NCBI GenBank assembly: GCA_001464835.1
Contig: LNDS01000022.1
Location: forward strand, 37,684-101,683
DNA length: 64,000 nt
DNA from: Rhizobiales bacterium Ga0077525
GTDB lineage: Bacteria > Pseudomonadota > Alphaproteobacteria > Rhizobiales > Xanthobacteraceae
Direction of reading: 5' to 3'
In this document: positions 1 through 9,070 of the stretch, piece by piece
Layout of the letters: every line of letters starts with the position of its first letter
Numbering within the stretch: the stretch's first letter is position 1
Position numbers and translations under genes: made by a program
Notes under the pieces: model-generated
Database searches by the model: none
What the model saw: the letters and a program-made list of their open reading frames with translations, nothing else
What the model was told of the DNA's origin: nothing

Positions 1-1360
1 GACCGCCGCCCTTGATCAGCAATCCGTCATGCACGGCCTGCCGAACGGCGCGGCCGAGATCGACGCCGGCAATCGAGCGTCCCGATCCTGTCCCGATACC
101 GCCGGGCTCCAGCGCAATGGCAAAAGCCGGCCGGTTGAAACGTTCCTTCAGGCGCGCCGCTACCAAGCCGACCACGCCGGGATGCCAGCCTTCCTGCGCG
201 GTGACGACGACGGCGCCCTTCTCCTCGATGCCGAGCGCGGCCATGGCCTCGGCTTCGGCCTGCGCCACCGCCGCGACTTCGATCAACCGGCGTTCGCCGT
301 TGAGTCGATCCAGTTCGGCCGCGATGCGCCCGGCCTCGATTGAATCTTCCTCGAGCATCAGCCGCACGCCGAGATCGGCACGTCCAATGCGGCCGCCGGC
401 ATTGATGCGCGGCCCTAACAGAAATCCGAGATGAAACGCCTCCGGCGGTCCGTTGAGCCGCGCCGCATCCATCAGCGCGGTCAGGCCGATCTGTTCGCGC
501 CGCCGCAACGCGATCAGGCCCTTGGCGACATAGGCGCGGTTGAGCCCTTTCAGCGGCACGACGTCGGCGACGGTGCCAAGCGCGACCAGATGCAGCATCG
601 ACAGCAGATCGGGCGCGGGTCTGCTTGCTTTGAAGAAATCGCGTCCGCGCAATTCGCGCGTCAGCGCAACCAAGGTCATAAAGACAATGCCGGCGGCGCA
701 AAGATAACCCAAGCCTGACAGATCGTCGGCGCGGTTCGGATTGACCAGCGCAACGACTTTCGGCAATTCCTCGTCGGCCTGATGATGGTCGAGGATAACC
801 ACATCGAGCCCGAGCCTGGCCGCATCCATCAGCACGACATTGCTGGTGGTGCCGCAATCGACCGTGACCAGCAGCGTCACATTCTTTTCAGCAAAGCTTT
901 TGATGGCATCGACGTTCGGGCCATAGCCTTCGAATATCCGGTCGGGAATATGCACGATCGGGTCGAGGCCGCATTGCCGCAGATAGCGGCACAGCAGCGC
1001 CGCCGAGGTTGCGCCATCGACATCGTAATCGCCGAAGATGGCGACCTTTTCGCCGCGCAGAACCGCATCGGCCAGCCGCACGCTTGCGGCGCCCATGTCG
1101 GTCAGCACCGATGGATCGGGCATCAGGTTCTTGATGGTCGGATCGAGATAGGCCTCCGCTTCGTCAGCTTCGACGCCACGCCCGGCCAGCACGCGCGCCA
1201 GAAGTTCAGGCGTGCCGAGGCGCTGCGTGATGGTGGTCGCGCGCGCGACGCCGCGATCGTCAAGCCGGTCGCGCCAGGCGCGGCCGGTCGCCGACATTGA
1301 GACGCCGAGGAAGAAGCGTTCGCTTGTGAGGTCCACCGGCAGGGCCGTGATGTTTGCCAT
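1..1360 (-). CDS. recJ: Single-stranded-DNA-specific exonuclease RecJ (3' end cut by window)
   Basis: RecJ is the 5'-3' single-strand DNA exonuclease of RecF-type recombination and mismatch repair, a cytoplasmic metal-dependent DHH phosphoesterase. From the ATG at 1360 the frame stays open to the window edge, giving 453 residues. The DHH-family motif DYDVDG lies at residues 111-116 and DHH at 191-193. The visible end reads LLIKGGG, which in RecJ lies within the DHHA1 region, so perhaps a quarter of the protein is missing. The start gives an N-terminus of family-like length but has no obvious Shine-Dalgarno; a later ATG (MSATGRAW, about residue 22) is possible. It lies downstream of glpX, separated by a palindromic repeat, so it may have its own promoter. 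Confidence 0.95.
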   Translation of the reverse strand, partial: MANITALPVDLTSERFFLGVSMSATGRAWRDRLDDRGVARATTITQRLGTPELLARVLAGRGVEADEAEAYLDPTIKNLMPDPSVLTDMGAASVRLADAVLRGEKVAIFGDYDVDGATSAALLCRYLRQCGLDPIVHIPDRIFEGYGPNVDAIKSFAEKNVTLLVTVDCGTTSNVVLMDAARLGLDVVILDHHQADEELPKVVALVNPNRADDLSGLGYLCAAGIVFMTLVALTRELRGRDFFKASRPAPDLLSMLHLVALGTVADVVPLKGLNRAYVAKGLIALRRREQIGLTALMDAARLNGPPEAFHLGFLLGPRINAGGRIGRADLGVRLMLEEDSIEAGRIAAELDRLNGERRLIEVAAVAQAEAEAMAALGIEEKGAVVVTAQEGWHPGVVGLVAARLKERFNRPAFAIALEPGGIGTGSGRSIAGVDLGRAVRQAVHDGLLIKGGG

Positions 1361-1432
1361 GCGGGGAATATAGGGAGTTTGCGCGGACAGCGCACGTCAA
1401 GGCGAGGAGGCCTTGTGCATAGCGAACAATCC

Positions 1433-1541
1433 GTCACCCTGAGGTGCGAGCGCAGCGAGCCTCGAAGGGCGACGGCCCGAGAGTCTGGGGCCGTCCATCC
1501 TTCGAGGCTCGCCGAAAATGCGACTCGCACCTCAGGATGAC
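1433..1541. repeat. Dispersed palindromic repeat, family B, copy 1
   Basis: A near-perfect inverted repeat of about 109 bp fills most of the glpX-recJ gap. The left arm has CCTGAGGTGCGAG, then AGCGAGCCTCGAAGG. The right arm has CCTTCGAGGCTCGC, then CTCGCACCTCAGGATGA. The loop is GC-rich and itself partly paired (GGCCC with GGGCC). A second copy with the same outer and inner motifs but a different core lies at 34360-34452. The element could fold into a long hairpin in recJ mRNA. It resembles intergenic palindromes common in Bradyrhizobium-like genomes (from memory, not searched). Confidence 0.8.
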
Positions 1542-1549
1542 GGGCCTAG

Positions 1550-2542
1550 CTAATCCAAATGAAACTTCTCGAGCTGGCGGTGCTCGCCGATGACCCGGCG
1601 CACGGTGCCGGTCGCCGAGCGCATCACCACGGTCTCGGTCTCGATCATGTCCTTGCCGAAGACGACGCCCTTGAGCATCGCGCCGGTGGTGACGCCCGTG
1701 GCGGCGAACAGGCAGTCGCCTTTCACCATGTCTTCGATCTCATACTTCTTCCTGGCATCCTTGATGCCCATCTTGCGGATGCGCTCCTGCAACGCCTCGG
1801 TGTCGATGATGAGGCGCGTCTGCATCTGGCCGCCGATGCAGCGCAAGGCCGCCGCCGACAGCACGCCTTCCGGCGCGCCACCGATGCCGAGATAGATATC
1901 GATGCCGGTCTTCAACTCGGCGCAATGAATGACGCCGGCGACGTCGCCGTCGCTGATGAGGCTCACCGCCGCGCCCAGCTTGCGGATGGCGGCAATGGCG
2001 TCGGCATGACGCGGCCGGTCCAGAAGGATCGCGGTGATCTCCGACGGCTTGACGCCCTTGGCCTTGGCGAGATTGATGATGTTGTCTTCAACCGAGGCAT
2101 CGAGATCGACGGTGCCCTTCGGATAGCCGGGACCGATGGCGATCTTGTCCATGTAGCAGTCCGGCGCATGCAGCAGCGTACCGCCGTCGGCCATGGCGAT
2201 GGTGGCGATCGAGCCCGGCATGTTCTTGGCGCACAGCACTGTGCCTTCAAGCGGATCGACGGCGATATCGACCTTGGGGCCGTTCTTGTTGCCGACCTTC
2301 TCGCCGATGAACAGCATCGGCGCTTCGTCGATCTCGCCCTCGCCGATCACCACGGTGCCGTCGATCGGCAGCTTGTTGAGTTCGCGCCGCATGGCATCGA
2401 CCGCCGCTTGATCGGAGGCCTTGTCGAGCCCGCGTCCGCGCAGGCGCGCGGCCGAGACGGCGGCGCGCTCGGTGACTCGCACGATTTCGAGGGTGAGTAT
2501 GCGCTCCAGCAGGAGTTCCGGCTGGACAGTAATCGAAGCCAT
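1550..2542 (-). CDS. glpX: Class II fructose-1,6-bisphosphatase (GlpX)
   Basis: GlpX hydrolyses fructose-1,6-bisphosphate to fructose-6-phosphate in gluconeogenesis and, in autotrophs, the Calvin cycle. The 330-residue product has the usual family length. It shows the conserved GEGEIDEAPM segment at residues 67-76 and the metal/phosphate motif DPLEGT at 96-101. The ATG start at 2542 is preceded by a GGGGAA ribosome-binding site. It sits 50 bp downstream of hom and upstream of recJ on the same strand, an order also known in Bradyrhizobium-type genomes. No Calvin-cycle neighbour is present here, so the gluconeogenic role is the safer reading. Confidence 0.95.
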   Translation of the reverse strand: MASITVQPELLLERILTLEIVRVTERAAVSAARLRGRGLDKASDQAAVDAMRRELNKLPIDGTVVIGEGEIDEAPMLFIGEKVGNKNGPKVDIAVDPLEGTVLCAKNMPGSIATIAMADGGTLLHAPDCYMDKIAIGPGYPKGTVDLDASVEDNIINLAKAKGVKPSEITAILLDRPRHADAIAAIRKLGAAVSLISDGDVAGVIHCAELKTGIDIYLGIGGAPEGVLSAAALRCIGGQMQTRLIIDTEALQERIRKMGIKDARKKYEIEDMVKGDCLFAATGVTTGAMLKGVVFGKDMIETETVVMRSATGTVRRVIGEHRQLEKFHLD

Positions 2543-2592
2543 CTTGGCGTTCCCCTGATAAATACCTGTCTACTCAGTACCCGCCCGAGGCG

Positions 2593-3906
2593 TCAGTTCT
2601 TTTCTATCCGGATCACCTGCGGCCGGCCAGATATGACCTTGTCGCGACCCACGGCGGCAAGCGCTTTTCGCACGCCGTCCTCGCTGGTGGCATAGGTTAT
2701 CAGGATCACCGGCACCGAGCCCTTGGCGGTATCGGCGCTCGGGCCATCCTTCGGATGCCGCTGCACGATCGATTCCAGCGATATTTCCTGCTCCGCCAGC
2801 CGGGTGGCGATGCTCGCCGCGGTGCCGGGCTTGTCGCGCGCCTGGAGGCGGATGTAGTAGCCGCCCTCGTGCCGCTGCATCGGCGCCTTGCGCACGCTGG
2901 TGAGTTGCGCGGTCGGCCGGCCGAACGGCGGCGCCTTCACGCCGCGCGCGACATCGGCGATGTCGGACAAAACCGCCGAAGCCGTCGCCGCGCCGCCGGC
3001 GCCGGGGCCAACCAATGTAATCGGGTTGATGCCTTCGGCGTCGATGGTGACGGCATTGGTGACGCCCATGACCTGCGCGATCGAAGAATCCTTGCGCACC
3101 ATGGTCGGATGGACGCGCTGCTCGATGCCCTGCGGCGTCTTCACGGCAACGCCCAAGAGCTTGACGCGATAGCCAAGCTCGTCGGCGGCGGCGAGATCGG
3201 CGGCGGCAATCGAAGTGATGCCTTCGACATAGATCGCGCTCTGATCGACCTTGGTGCCGAAAGCGAGACTGGCGAGCAGCGACAGCTTCTGCGCCGTATC
3301 GTGGCCTTCGATGTCGAAGGCCGGATTGGCTTCGGCGTAGCCCAAATCCTGCGCCTGCTTGAGGCAGTCGGCGAAGGACAGCTTCTCCTGCTCCATCCTT
3401 GTCAGGATGTAATTGCAGGTGCCGTTGAGGATGCCGTAGATGCGGTCGATCGAATTGCCGGCCAAGCCTTCGCGCAGCGTCTTGATGACCGGGATCGCGG
3501 CGCCGACGGCGGCTTCGTAATTGAGCGCGACGCCGCTCTTCTCGGCGAGTTGCGCCAGCTTGACACCGTGCTTGGCGAGCAGCGCCTTGTTGGCAGTGAC
3601 CACCGACTTGCCGGAAGCGAGCGCGAACTCGACCGCGGTTTTTGCCGGATCGCCGGAGCCGCCCATCAGTTCGACGAAGACATCGATGCTGTCGTCACCG
3701 GCCAGTTCGACCGGATCGGAAAACCATTTCATCTTCTTGAGATCGACGCCGCGGTTCTTGTTTTTGGATCGCGCGGAGACCGCGACGATCTCGATGCCGC
3801 GGCCGCAACGCGCGGTCAGTTGCGCGCGCTGCGCCGCGACCTGCGCAATCAAGGCGGCGCCGACAGTGCCGATGCCGGCGACGCCGACTCTGAGAGGCTT
3901 CGTCAT
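2593..3906 (-). CDS. hom: Homoserine dehydrogenase
   Basis: Homoserine dehydrogenase reduces aspartate semialdehyde to homoserine with NAD(P)H, the branch point to threonine and methionine. The 437-residue protein has an N-terminal Rossmann fold with GIGTVG at residues 11-16, a central catalytic domain, and a C-terminal ACT domain from about residue 355 that normally mediates threonine feedback inhibition. It follows the aminotransferase gene on the same strand after a 66-bp gap that is mostly a 49-bp palindromic repeat. It precedes glpX, and the three may be co-transcribed. It is a stand-alone enzyme with no fused aspartokinase domain. Confidence 0.96.
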   Translation of the reverse strand: MTKPLRVGVAGIGTVGAALIAQVAAQRAQLTARCGRGIEIVAVSARSKNKNRGVDLKKMKWFSDPVELAGDDSIDVFVELMGGSGDPAKTAVEFALASGKSVVTANKALLAKHGVKLAQLAEKSGVALNYEAAVGAAIPVIKTLREGLAGNSIDRIYGILNGTCNYILTRMEQEKLSFADCLKQAQDLGYAEANPAFDIEGHDTAQKLSLLASLAFGTKVDQSAIYVEGITSIAAADLAAADELGYRVKLLGVAVKTPQGIEQRVHPTMVRKDSSIAQVMGVTNAVTIDAEGINPITLVGPGAGGAATASAVLSDIADVARGVKAPPFGRPTAQLTSVRKAPMQRHEGGYYIRLQARDKPGTAASIATRLAEQEISLESIVQRHPKDGPSADTAKGSVPVILITYATSEDGVRKALAAVGRDKVISGRPQVIRIEKN

Positions 3907-3923
3907 GGAAATTTCTTTTCGTT

Positions 3924-3972
3924 GCGCATGATCTGGTCCGAAAACCGGTACCCACTTTTCGGGATCATGCGC
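3924..3972 (-). repeat. 49-bp palindromic repeat, family A, copy 1
   Basis: The element has perfect 9-bp outer arms, GCGCATGAT and ATCATGCGC. Read on the minus strand the interior is CCCGAAAAGTGGGTACCGG followed by TTTTCGGACCAG. It begins directly after the stop codon of the minus-strand aminotransferase gene (3973). A second 49-bp copy in the same orientation relative to its upstream gene follows parE at 21689-21737. The position suggests a role in mRNA 3' stability or partial termination between the aminotransferase and hom; this role is inferred. Confidence 0.85.
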
Positions 3973-5190
3973 CTATCTTCGGGTCGCGAGCGGAACGACG
4001 TTGTGCAGTTGCTGCGGCGCAGTTTCCAGGAACCGCTTGATGTTGCGCGCGGCCTGGCGGATGCGCTGCTCGTTCTCGACCAGCGCGATACGCACGAAGC
4101 CCTCGCCGCGTTCGCCGAAGCCGGTGCCGGGCGATACCGCCACTTCGGCCTTCTCGACCAGAAGCTTGGCGAACTCGACCGAACCCATGTCGCGGAACGG
4201 CTCAGGAATGGGCGACCAGGCGAACATCGAAGCCGACGGCGGTGGCACGTCCCAGCCGGCGCGCGAAAAACTTTCGACCATGACGTCGCGGCGTTTCGTG
4301 TAGATGCTGCGCATTTCGCGCACGCAGTCGTCCGGGCCGTTGAGCGCCGCGGCGGCGGCAACCTGCACCGGCGTGAAGGCGCCGTAATCGAGATACGACT
4401 TCACCCGGCCGAGCGCAGCGATCAGCCGCTCATTGCCGACGGCAAAGCCCATGCGCCAGCCGGCCATCGAGAACGTCTTCGACATCGAGGTGAACTCGAC
4501 GGTGACGTCGTTGGCGCCCGGCACCTGCAACACCGAGGGCGGCGCCACGCCGTCGAAAAAGACTTCGGCGTAAGCCAGATCCGACAGGATGAAGATCTCG
4601 TGCCTTTTCGCAAAGGCCACAAGGTCCTTGTAGAAATCGAGATCGGCGACGAAAGCCGTCGGGTTCGACGGATAGCAGACGACGATGGCGATCGGCTTCG
4701 GGATTGAATGCTTGATTGCTCGCTCGACATGCGCAAAAAAATCCGGCGTCGGATCCGACGGAACCGAACGGATCACGCCGCCCGCCATCAGGAAGCCGAA
4801 GGCGTGGATCGGATAGCTCGGATCGGGCACGATGACGACGTCGCCCGGCGCGGTGATGGCCTGCGCCATGTTGGCGAAGCCTTCCTTGGAGCCGAGCGTC
4901 GCGATCACCTGGGTGTCGGGATTGAGCTTCACGCCGAAGCGGCGCTCGTAATAGGCCGCCTGGGCGCGGCGCAGGCCGGCAATGCCGCGCGACGCCGAAT
5001 AACGGTCGGTGCGCGGTTTACCGAGGGTCTCCTTGACCTTGTCGATGACGTGCTGCGGCGCCGGCAGGTCCGGATTGCCCATGCCGAGATCGACGATGTC
5101 CGCGCCGGCGGCGCGCGCCTTGGCCTTGGCCTTGTTCACTTCCTCGAACACATAAGGCGGCAGGCGGCGGATGCGGTAAAATTCTTCCAT
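3973..5190 (-). CDS. PLP-dependent class I/II aminotransferase (AlaC / LL-DAP aminotransferase type)
   Basis: This 405-residue fold-type I aminotransferase carries the PLP lysine in SMSKTFSMAGWR (K238) and the NP pair of CYPSNPT at about 172-178. Close homologues are annotated as LL-diaminopimelate aminotransferase or as the alanine transaminase AlaC. Both use 2-oxo acids and glutamate or alanine in the cytoplasm, and sequence alone does not separate them. Its position directly before hom favours a role in aspartate-family or alanine amino-acid synthesis. The start at 5190 has an AAGG site upstream. The stop codon abuts a 49-bp palindromic repeat. Confidence 0.88.
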   Translation of the reverse strand: MEEFYRIRRLPPYVFEEVNKAKAKARAAGADIVDLGMGNPDLPAPQHVIDKVKETLGKPRTDRYSASRGIAGLRRAQAAYYERRFGVKLNPDTQVIATLGSKEGFANMAQAITAPGDVVIVPDPSYPIHAFGFLMAGGVIRSVPSDPTPDFFAHVERAIKHSIPKPIAIVVCYPSNPTAFVADLDFYKDLVAFAKRHEIFILSDLAYAEVFFDGVAPPSVLQVPGANDVTVEFTSMSKTFSMAGWRMGFAVGNERLIAALGRVKSYLDYGAFTPVQVAAAAALNGPDDCVREMRSIYTKRRDVMVESFSRAGWDVPPPSASMFAWSPIPEPFRDMGSVEFAKLLVEKAEVAVSPGTGFGERGEGFVRIALVENEQRIRQAARNIKRFLETAPQQLHNVVPLATRR

Positions 5191-5271
5191 CGATCTAGAC
5201 CTTGGCTGGAGCCCAATAAGCGGACTTTGCCGCCCTCTCCGGCGGGCTGTCGTTACCCCGGCTGGCTTTTA

Positions 5272-5682
5272 TCACGGGTTCGTCTTTGCACCAGAGGTCT
5301 GGCCGTTTTTGGCCGGCGCCGGCTTCTTTTTTGCTGCGGATGCGGCTTTGGCCGCTTCGGCGGCCTGGGCGGCGGCGGCCGCCTTTTCGGCATCCTCGCT
5401 ATAAAGCGCGTTCTGCCGGTCGCGGGCCGCTTGAAGTTCCTTTTCCAGCCGGACCTGCTCGGAATCGCTCATCGGCGCGGTCGTCCGCGTCGGCGGCATG
5501 TCGTGCACCGCCGGAAACTGGTAGCCGGTCTGCGGCCGTTTCGGCAGGCTGTCCGGCTCGCCGCCAAGGACCGGCGGCAACTGGTCGAACATACCGCCTG
5601 AGGCACAACCGCCCAACCCCAGCGACAGGACAATGGCCAATCCCGAAACCGCCAAAAACGGACTTAGAAAGGCTGGCCTCAT
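5272..5682 (-). CDS. Small predicted lipoprotein, function unknown
   Basis: The 136-residue protein starts with a lipoprotein signal peptide: a short N-region, a hydrophobic stretch at about residues 8-23, and the lipobox LGGC, so the mature protein should start with a lipidated Cys. The remainder is low in hydrophobic residues. It has a Pro-rich middle, then a likely coiled coil and an Ala/Lys-rich tail (about residues 85-130) typical of disordered periplasmic linkers. No enzyme domain is recognised. It is upstream of the aminotransferase on the same strand (81-bp gap) and divergent from phaC. It could be a small envelope or outer-membrane lipoprotein. Confidence 0.75.
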   Translation of the reverse strand: MRPAFLSPFLAVSGLAIVLSLGLGGCASGGMFDQLPPVLGGEPDSLPKRPQTGYQFPAVHDMPPTRTTAPMSDSEQVRLEKELQAARDRQNALYSEDAEKAAAAAQAAEAAKAASAAKKKPAPAKNGQTSGAKTNP

Positions 5683-5870
5683 GTCGCTCGCTTGCCTTAG
5701 GGTTGTCGTGAAACCGATGCAGACTCAACGAATTATAGCATAAGCCGGCTAACCGGTTATTATGGCGCAAGCAAGGACCGGCGGTTTTTCGGGCACCTTG
5801 CGATAAATCGCGCCTTGCGGTCCGGCGCGGTCCGGGCCACTTCTGAGCCGGAGGTCGGGCAGTCGAGCGT

Positions 5871-7706
5871 ATGGAAAAGTCCAGCACCAAGCAGAAGGCT
5901 GCCACCGCGCCGCCCGCCGAACCGGTCAAAGTCGGCGGCGTCGATGTCGAGGTGCTCGCCCGCAACCTGGCGCGCATGATCGAGGAAAGCGGCAAGGCGA
6001 TCGCCGCCTATATGAAGCCGCGCGAACAGGGCAAGCTCAAGGACGAACTGTCCGAAGACGTCGCTGAAGTGGTCAAGACGGTCGGCACCGTGGCCGAATA
6101 TTGGCTGTCCGATCCGCAACGGGCGCTCGAACTGCAAACCAGCCTCGGCCGCGCCTACATGGATTTGTGGGCCTCCACCGTCAAGCGCATGGCCGGCGAA
6201 CCGGCCGAGCCCGCCGTAAAAGCCGATCCGCGCGACAAGCGTTTTGCCGATCCGGAATGGTCGCAAAACCAGTTCTTCGATTTCCTCAAGCAGGCTTATC
6301 TCCTGACCACGCATTGGGGCGAGAAACTGGTCAAGGATGCCGAAGGCGTCGACGAGCACACCCGCGCCAAGGCCGAATTCTACGTCAGGCAGATCGCCAA
6401 CGCGATTTCGCCGTCGAATTTCGTTTTGACCAATCCCGAACTGCTGCGGGAAACTCTGTCGTCGAATGCCGAGAATCTCGTGCGCGGCATGCATATGCTG
6501 AGCGAGGACATCGAGGCCGGCAAAGGCAATCTCAAGATCCGCCAGTCCGACCCGTCGAATTTCGCGGTCGGCCGCAACCTGGCCCTCACCCCCGGGAAGG
6601 TCATCTTCCAGAACGACCTGATGCAATTGATACAGTACGAGGCGACCACCAAGGATGTCCTCAAGGTGCCGCTGCTGATCGTGCCGCCGTGGATCAACAA
6701 GTTCTACATTCTCGACCTGACGCCGGAAAAGTCCTTCATCAAATGGTGCGTCGATCAGGGCCTCACGGTGTTCGTGATTTCCTGGGTCAATCCCGATATT
6801 CACCTCGCGGCGAAAAGCTTCGAGCAGTACATGAACGAAGGCCCGATCGCGGCAATGGATGCGATCGAAGAGGTCACCGGCGAAAAGAAGGTCCACACCA
6901 TCGGCTATTGCGTCGGCGGCACCTTGCTGTCGATCACGCTCGCCTATCTCGCCGCCAAGAAGAAGAATCGCGCCGTCTCCGCCACCATGTTCGCGGCGCA
7001 GGTCGACTTCACCTATTCCGGCGACCTGAAAGTGTTCGTCGACGAAGAGCGCATCGCGCAGCTCGAAGCGCACATGAAGGAACAGGGCTATCTCGAAGCC
7101 TCGCGCATGGCCAACACGTTCAACATGCTGCGCTCGAACGACCTGATCTGGCCCTATGTCGTCAACAATTACCTGCGCGGCAAGAAGCCCTACCCGTTCG
7201 ACATTCTCTATTGGAATTCGGACGCCACCCGGATGCCGGCGGCCAATCATTCGTTCTATCTGCGCAACTGCTATCTCAACAATCGCCTGACCAAAGGCGA
7301 AATGGAGATTGCCGGCGTCACGCTCGACCTCAAGAAAGTGAAAGTGCCAATCTACGCTCTTGCCACGCGCGAGGATCACATCGCGCCGGCGAAATCGGTG
7401 CTGTACGGCTCGCAATTCTTCGGCGGCCGGGTGAAATATGTGCTGGCCGGCTCCGGCCACATCGCCGGCGTGGTCAACCCGCCGTCCAAACCGAAATATC
7501 AGTACTGGACCGGCGACGCGCCGAAAGGCTCCGATGTCGAGGCCTGGATGAAGACCGCCACCGAGCATCCCGGCTCGTGGTGGCCGGACTGGCTCGACTG
7601 GATCAAGAGCCTGAACGACAAGACGGTGCCCGCGCGCACGATCGGCGGCGGAAAATTGAAACCGATCGAAGACGCACCGGGCTCGTTCGTGAAGGCGAAA
7701 GACTGA
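5871..7706 (+). CDS. phaC: Class I poly(3-hydroxyalkanoate) synthase
   Basis: PhaC polymerises (R)-3-hydroxyacyl-CoA into polyhydroxyalkanoate at the granule surface. The 611-residue length fits class I synthases. The lipase-like box GYCVGGT places the catalytic Cys at residue 347, and the other triad residues are seen as Asp502 (in REDHIAP) and His530 (in GSGHIAG). The N-terminal about 100 residues are the variable PhaC_N region. The gene stands alone, without phaA, phaB or phaR beside it, and ends in a strong bidirectional terminator at 7712-7739. The ATG at 5871 follows a GC-rich 188-bp gap from the divergent lipoprotein gene; that gap includes the 10-bp palindrome TAACCGGTTA at 5750-5759. 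Confidence 0.96.
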   Translation: MEKSSTKQKAATAPPAEPVKVGGVDVEVLARNLARMIEESGKAIAAYMKPREQGKLKDELSEDVAEVVKTVGTVAEYWLSDPQRALELQTSLGRAYMDLWASTVKRMAGEPAEPAVKADPRDKRFADPEWSQNQFFDFLKQAYLLTTHWGEKLVKDAEGVDEHTRAKAEFYVRQIANAISPSNFVLTNPELLRETLSSNAENLVRGMHMLSEDIEAGKGNLKIRQSDPSNFAVGRNLALTPGKVIFQNDLMQLIQYEATTKDVLKVPLLIVPPWINKFYILDLTPEKSFIKWCVDQGLTVFVISWVNPDIHLAAKSFEQYMNEGPIAAMDAIEEVTGEKKVHTIGYCVGGTLLSITLAYLAAKKKNRAVSATMFAAQVDFTYSGDLKVFVDEERIAQLEAHMKEQGYLEASRMANTFNMLRSNDLIWPYVVNNYLRGKKPYPFDILYWNSDATRMPAANHSFYLRNCYLNNRLTKGEMEIAGVTLDLKKVKVPIYALATREDHIAPAKSVLYGSQFFGGRVKYVLAGSGHIAGVVNPPSKPKYQYWTGDAPKGSDVEAWMKTATEHPGSWWPDWLDWIKSLNDKTVPARTIGGGKLKPIEDAPGSFVKAKD

Positions 7707-7711
7707 GAATA

Positions 7712-7739
7712 AAAAAGGCCGGATCGCCCCGGCCTTTTT
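7712..7739. terminator. Bidirectional intrinsic terminator between phaC and the metallohydrolase gene
   Basis: The 11-bp stem AAAAAGGCCGG / CCGGCCTTTTT flanks a 6-nt loop between two convergent genes. The A-run on one side becomes a U-run when read from the other strand, so it can terminate both phaC (plus) and the persulfide-dioxygenase-like gene (minus). Confidence 0.9.
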
Positions 7740-7746
7740 CGTTTGG

Positions 7747-8622
7747 TCAAGACGCCAGGCGAATCGGCACCTTCAAGTAATGCACGCCATCGACCTCGGC
7801 CGGCGGAAACTTGCCGGCGCGGATATTGACCTGGATCGACGGCAACAGCAGCAGCGGCGCCGCCAATGTCGCATCGCGTTTTTCGCGCATCGCGACGAAT
7901 TCGTCTTCGCTGACGCCTTCGTGCACATGCACATTGCGTCCCCGCTCCTCGCCGACCGTGGTCTCCCAGGCATAGTCGTCGCGGCCCGGCGCCTTGTAAT
8001 CGTGGCACATGAACAGCCGCGTCTCGGCTGGCAGCGACAGGATACGCTGGATCGAGCGATAGAGCGCACGGGCATCGCCGCCGGGAAAGTCGGCGCGCGC
8101 AGTGCCGTAGTCCGGCATGAACATCGTGTCGCCGACGAACACCGCGGCGCCGATCTTGTACGACACGCAGGCCGGCGTATGGCCGGGCGTATGAATGACC
8201 TCGCCGTCGAGCGTGCCGACCTTGAAGCGTTCGCCGTCCTTGAACAGATGATCGAACTCCGAGCCATCGCCCGACACGTCGGTCGCATTGAACACCGGGC
8301 GGAAGATGCGCTGCACGTCGCGGATATGTTCACCGATCGACACCTTGGCGCCGGTCTTGAGCTTGATATAGGGCGCGCCCGAAAGGTGGTCGGCATGGGC
8401 ATGCGTTTCCAGCACTTGCGTCACCGTCACGCCGAGCTTGGCGGCGGCAGCGAGAATGGCGTCGGCAGAGGCTATCGACGCCTTGCCGGTACGGAAGTCG
8501 TAATCGAGCACGGGATCGATCACCGCGCCTTCCATGGTCGCGGCATCCCAAACCAGATAGCTGACGGTATTGGTCGGCTCATCGAAAAACGCCTGAATTT
8601 GCGGCTTTGCAGGGGTGGACAT
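7747..8622 (-). CDS. MBL-fold persulfide-dioxygenase-like hydrolase (Blh/ETHE1 type)
   Basis: This 291-residue metallo-beta-lactamase-fold protein has THAHADH (H74, H76, D78, H79), GHTP about 55 residues later, GDTMF and a late MCHDY. This is the pattern of the glyoxalase II/ETHE1 group, whose persulfide dioxygenases oxidise glutathione persulfide to sulfite with non-haem iron. The start at 8622 is chosen for its GGAGAAAG ribosome-binding site; an upstream in-frame ATG at 8673 lies inside the shared promoter. It is divergent from a BigR/SqrR-type repressor, matching the blh gene of bigR operons, but it lacks the extra N-terminal DUF442 domain of some Blh proteins. A role in sulfide detoxification is a strong inference. 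Confidence 0.88.
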   Translation of the reverse strand: MSTPAKPQIQAFFDEPTNTVSYLVWDAATMEGAVIDPVLDYDFRTGKASIASADAILAAAAKLGVTVTQVLETHAHADHLSGAPYIKLKTGAKVSIGEHIRDVQRIFRPVFNATDVSGDGSEFDHLFKDGERFKVGTLDGEVIHTPGHTPACVSYKIGAAVFVGDTMFMPDYGTARADFPGGDARALYRSIQRILSLPAETRLFMCHDYKAPGRDDYAWETTVGEERGRNVHVHEGVSEDEFVAMREKRDATLAAPLLLLPSIQVNIRAGKFPPAEVDGVHYLKVPIRLAS

Positions 8623-8654
8623 GACTTTCTCCGTTTTGTCGCCGTCGATTGGAC

Positions 8655-8697
8655 TTGACTTATATATTAGCATGTCCTAATTTAGCAACATCTAATT
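8655..8697. promoter_or_regulatory. Divergent promoter and probable BigR/SqrR operator
   Basis: This AT-rich stretch lies between the two divergent genes. A plus-strand promoter for the repressor gene reads TTGACT (8655-8660), a 17-nt spacer, then TAATTT (8678-8683). A minus-strand promoter for the hydrolase gene can be read as TTGCTA (8688-8683), 16 nt, TATATA (8666-8661). The inverted repeat ATTAG (8666-8670) / CTAAT (8677-8681), with another CTAATT at 8692-8697, overlaps the core elements of both. A repressor bound here would shut off both directions. Operator identity is inferred from position and symmetry. Confidence 0.7.
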
Positions 8698-8710
8698 CAC
8701 GGAGTTTTCC

Positions 8711-9043
8711 ATGACGACGAAAACCGCCCGCCGCCCTACGGCGGATAAAGGGATGGCCGAGCTTGAGCGCAAGGCCGGCGAAGCCGCCGGACTTCTCAAG
8801 CTGCTCGCCAACGAGAACCGGTTGCTGATCCTGTGCCGGCTGGCGATGGCCGGCGAGATGTCGGTCACGTCGCTGGTCGAAGCCGGCGATTTGAGCCAGT
8901 CGGCGCTGTCGCAACATCTCGGCAAGATGCGCGACGACGGCCTCTTGGCCACACGGCGGGACGCGCAAACCATTTATTACCGCATCGCCGACAAGAACGC
9001 GGCGCGCCTGCTGGCTCTGCTCAAGGATATCTACTGCCCTTAA
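8711..9043 (+). CDS. bigR: ArsR-family persulfide-responsive repressor (BigR/SqrR type)
   Basis: The 110-residue winged-helix regulator has a typical ArsR core: LLANENRLLILCRL, then the recognition region SQSALSQHLGKMR and the wing TRRDAQTIYYRI. Its two cysteines, C42 and C109, fall almost exactly where BigR of Xylella (C42/C108) and SqrR of Rhodobacter (C41/C107) carry the pair that forms a di- or tetrasulfide link with reactive sulfur and releases DNA. Metal-site ligands of classic ArsR proteins are not evident. It leads an operon with a rhodanese and a TauE/SafE exporter and is divergent from a persulfide-dioxygenase-like gene. The start at 8711 has a GGAG site. Confidence 0.92.
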   Translation: MTTKTARRPTADKGMAELERKAGEAAGLLKLLANENRLLILCRLAMAGEMSVTSLVEAGDLSQSALSQHLGKMRDDGLLATRRDAQTIYYRIADKNAARLLALLKDIYCP

Positions 9044-9070
9044 TCCAGCATCAAAAAGAAGGAAGACCCC

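Noticed and set aside
2755..4707. Plus-strand frame of about 650 codons opposite hom and the aminotransferase gene.
   Set aside because: It spans two well-supported genes on the other strand and shows only Arg/Asp/Gly-rich sequence without motifs.
5760..7568. Minus-strand frame of about 600 codons opposite phaC.
   Set aside because: phaC has its catalytic triad and correct length; the antisense frame has no recognisable domain.
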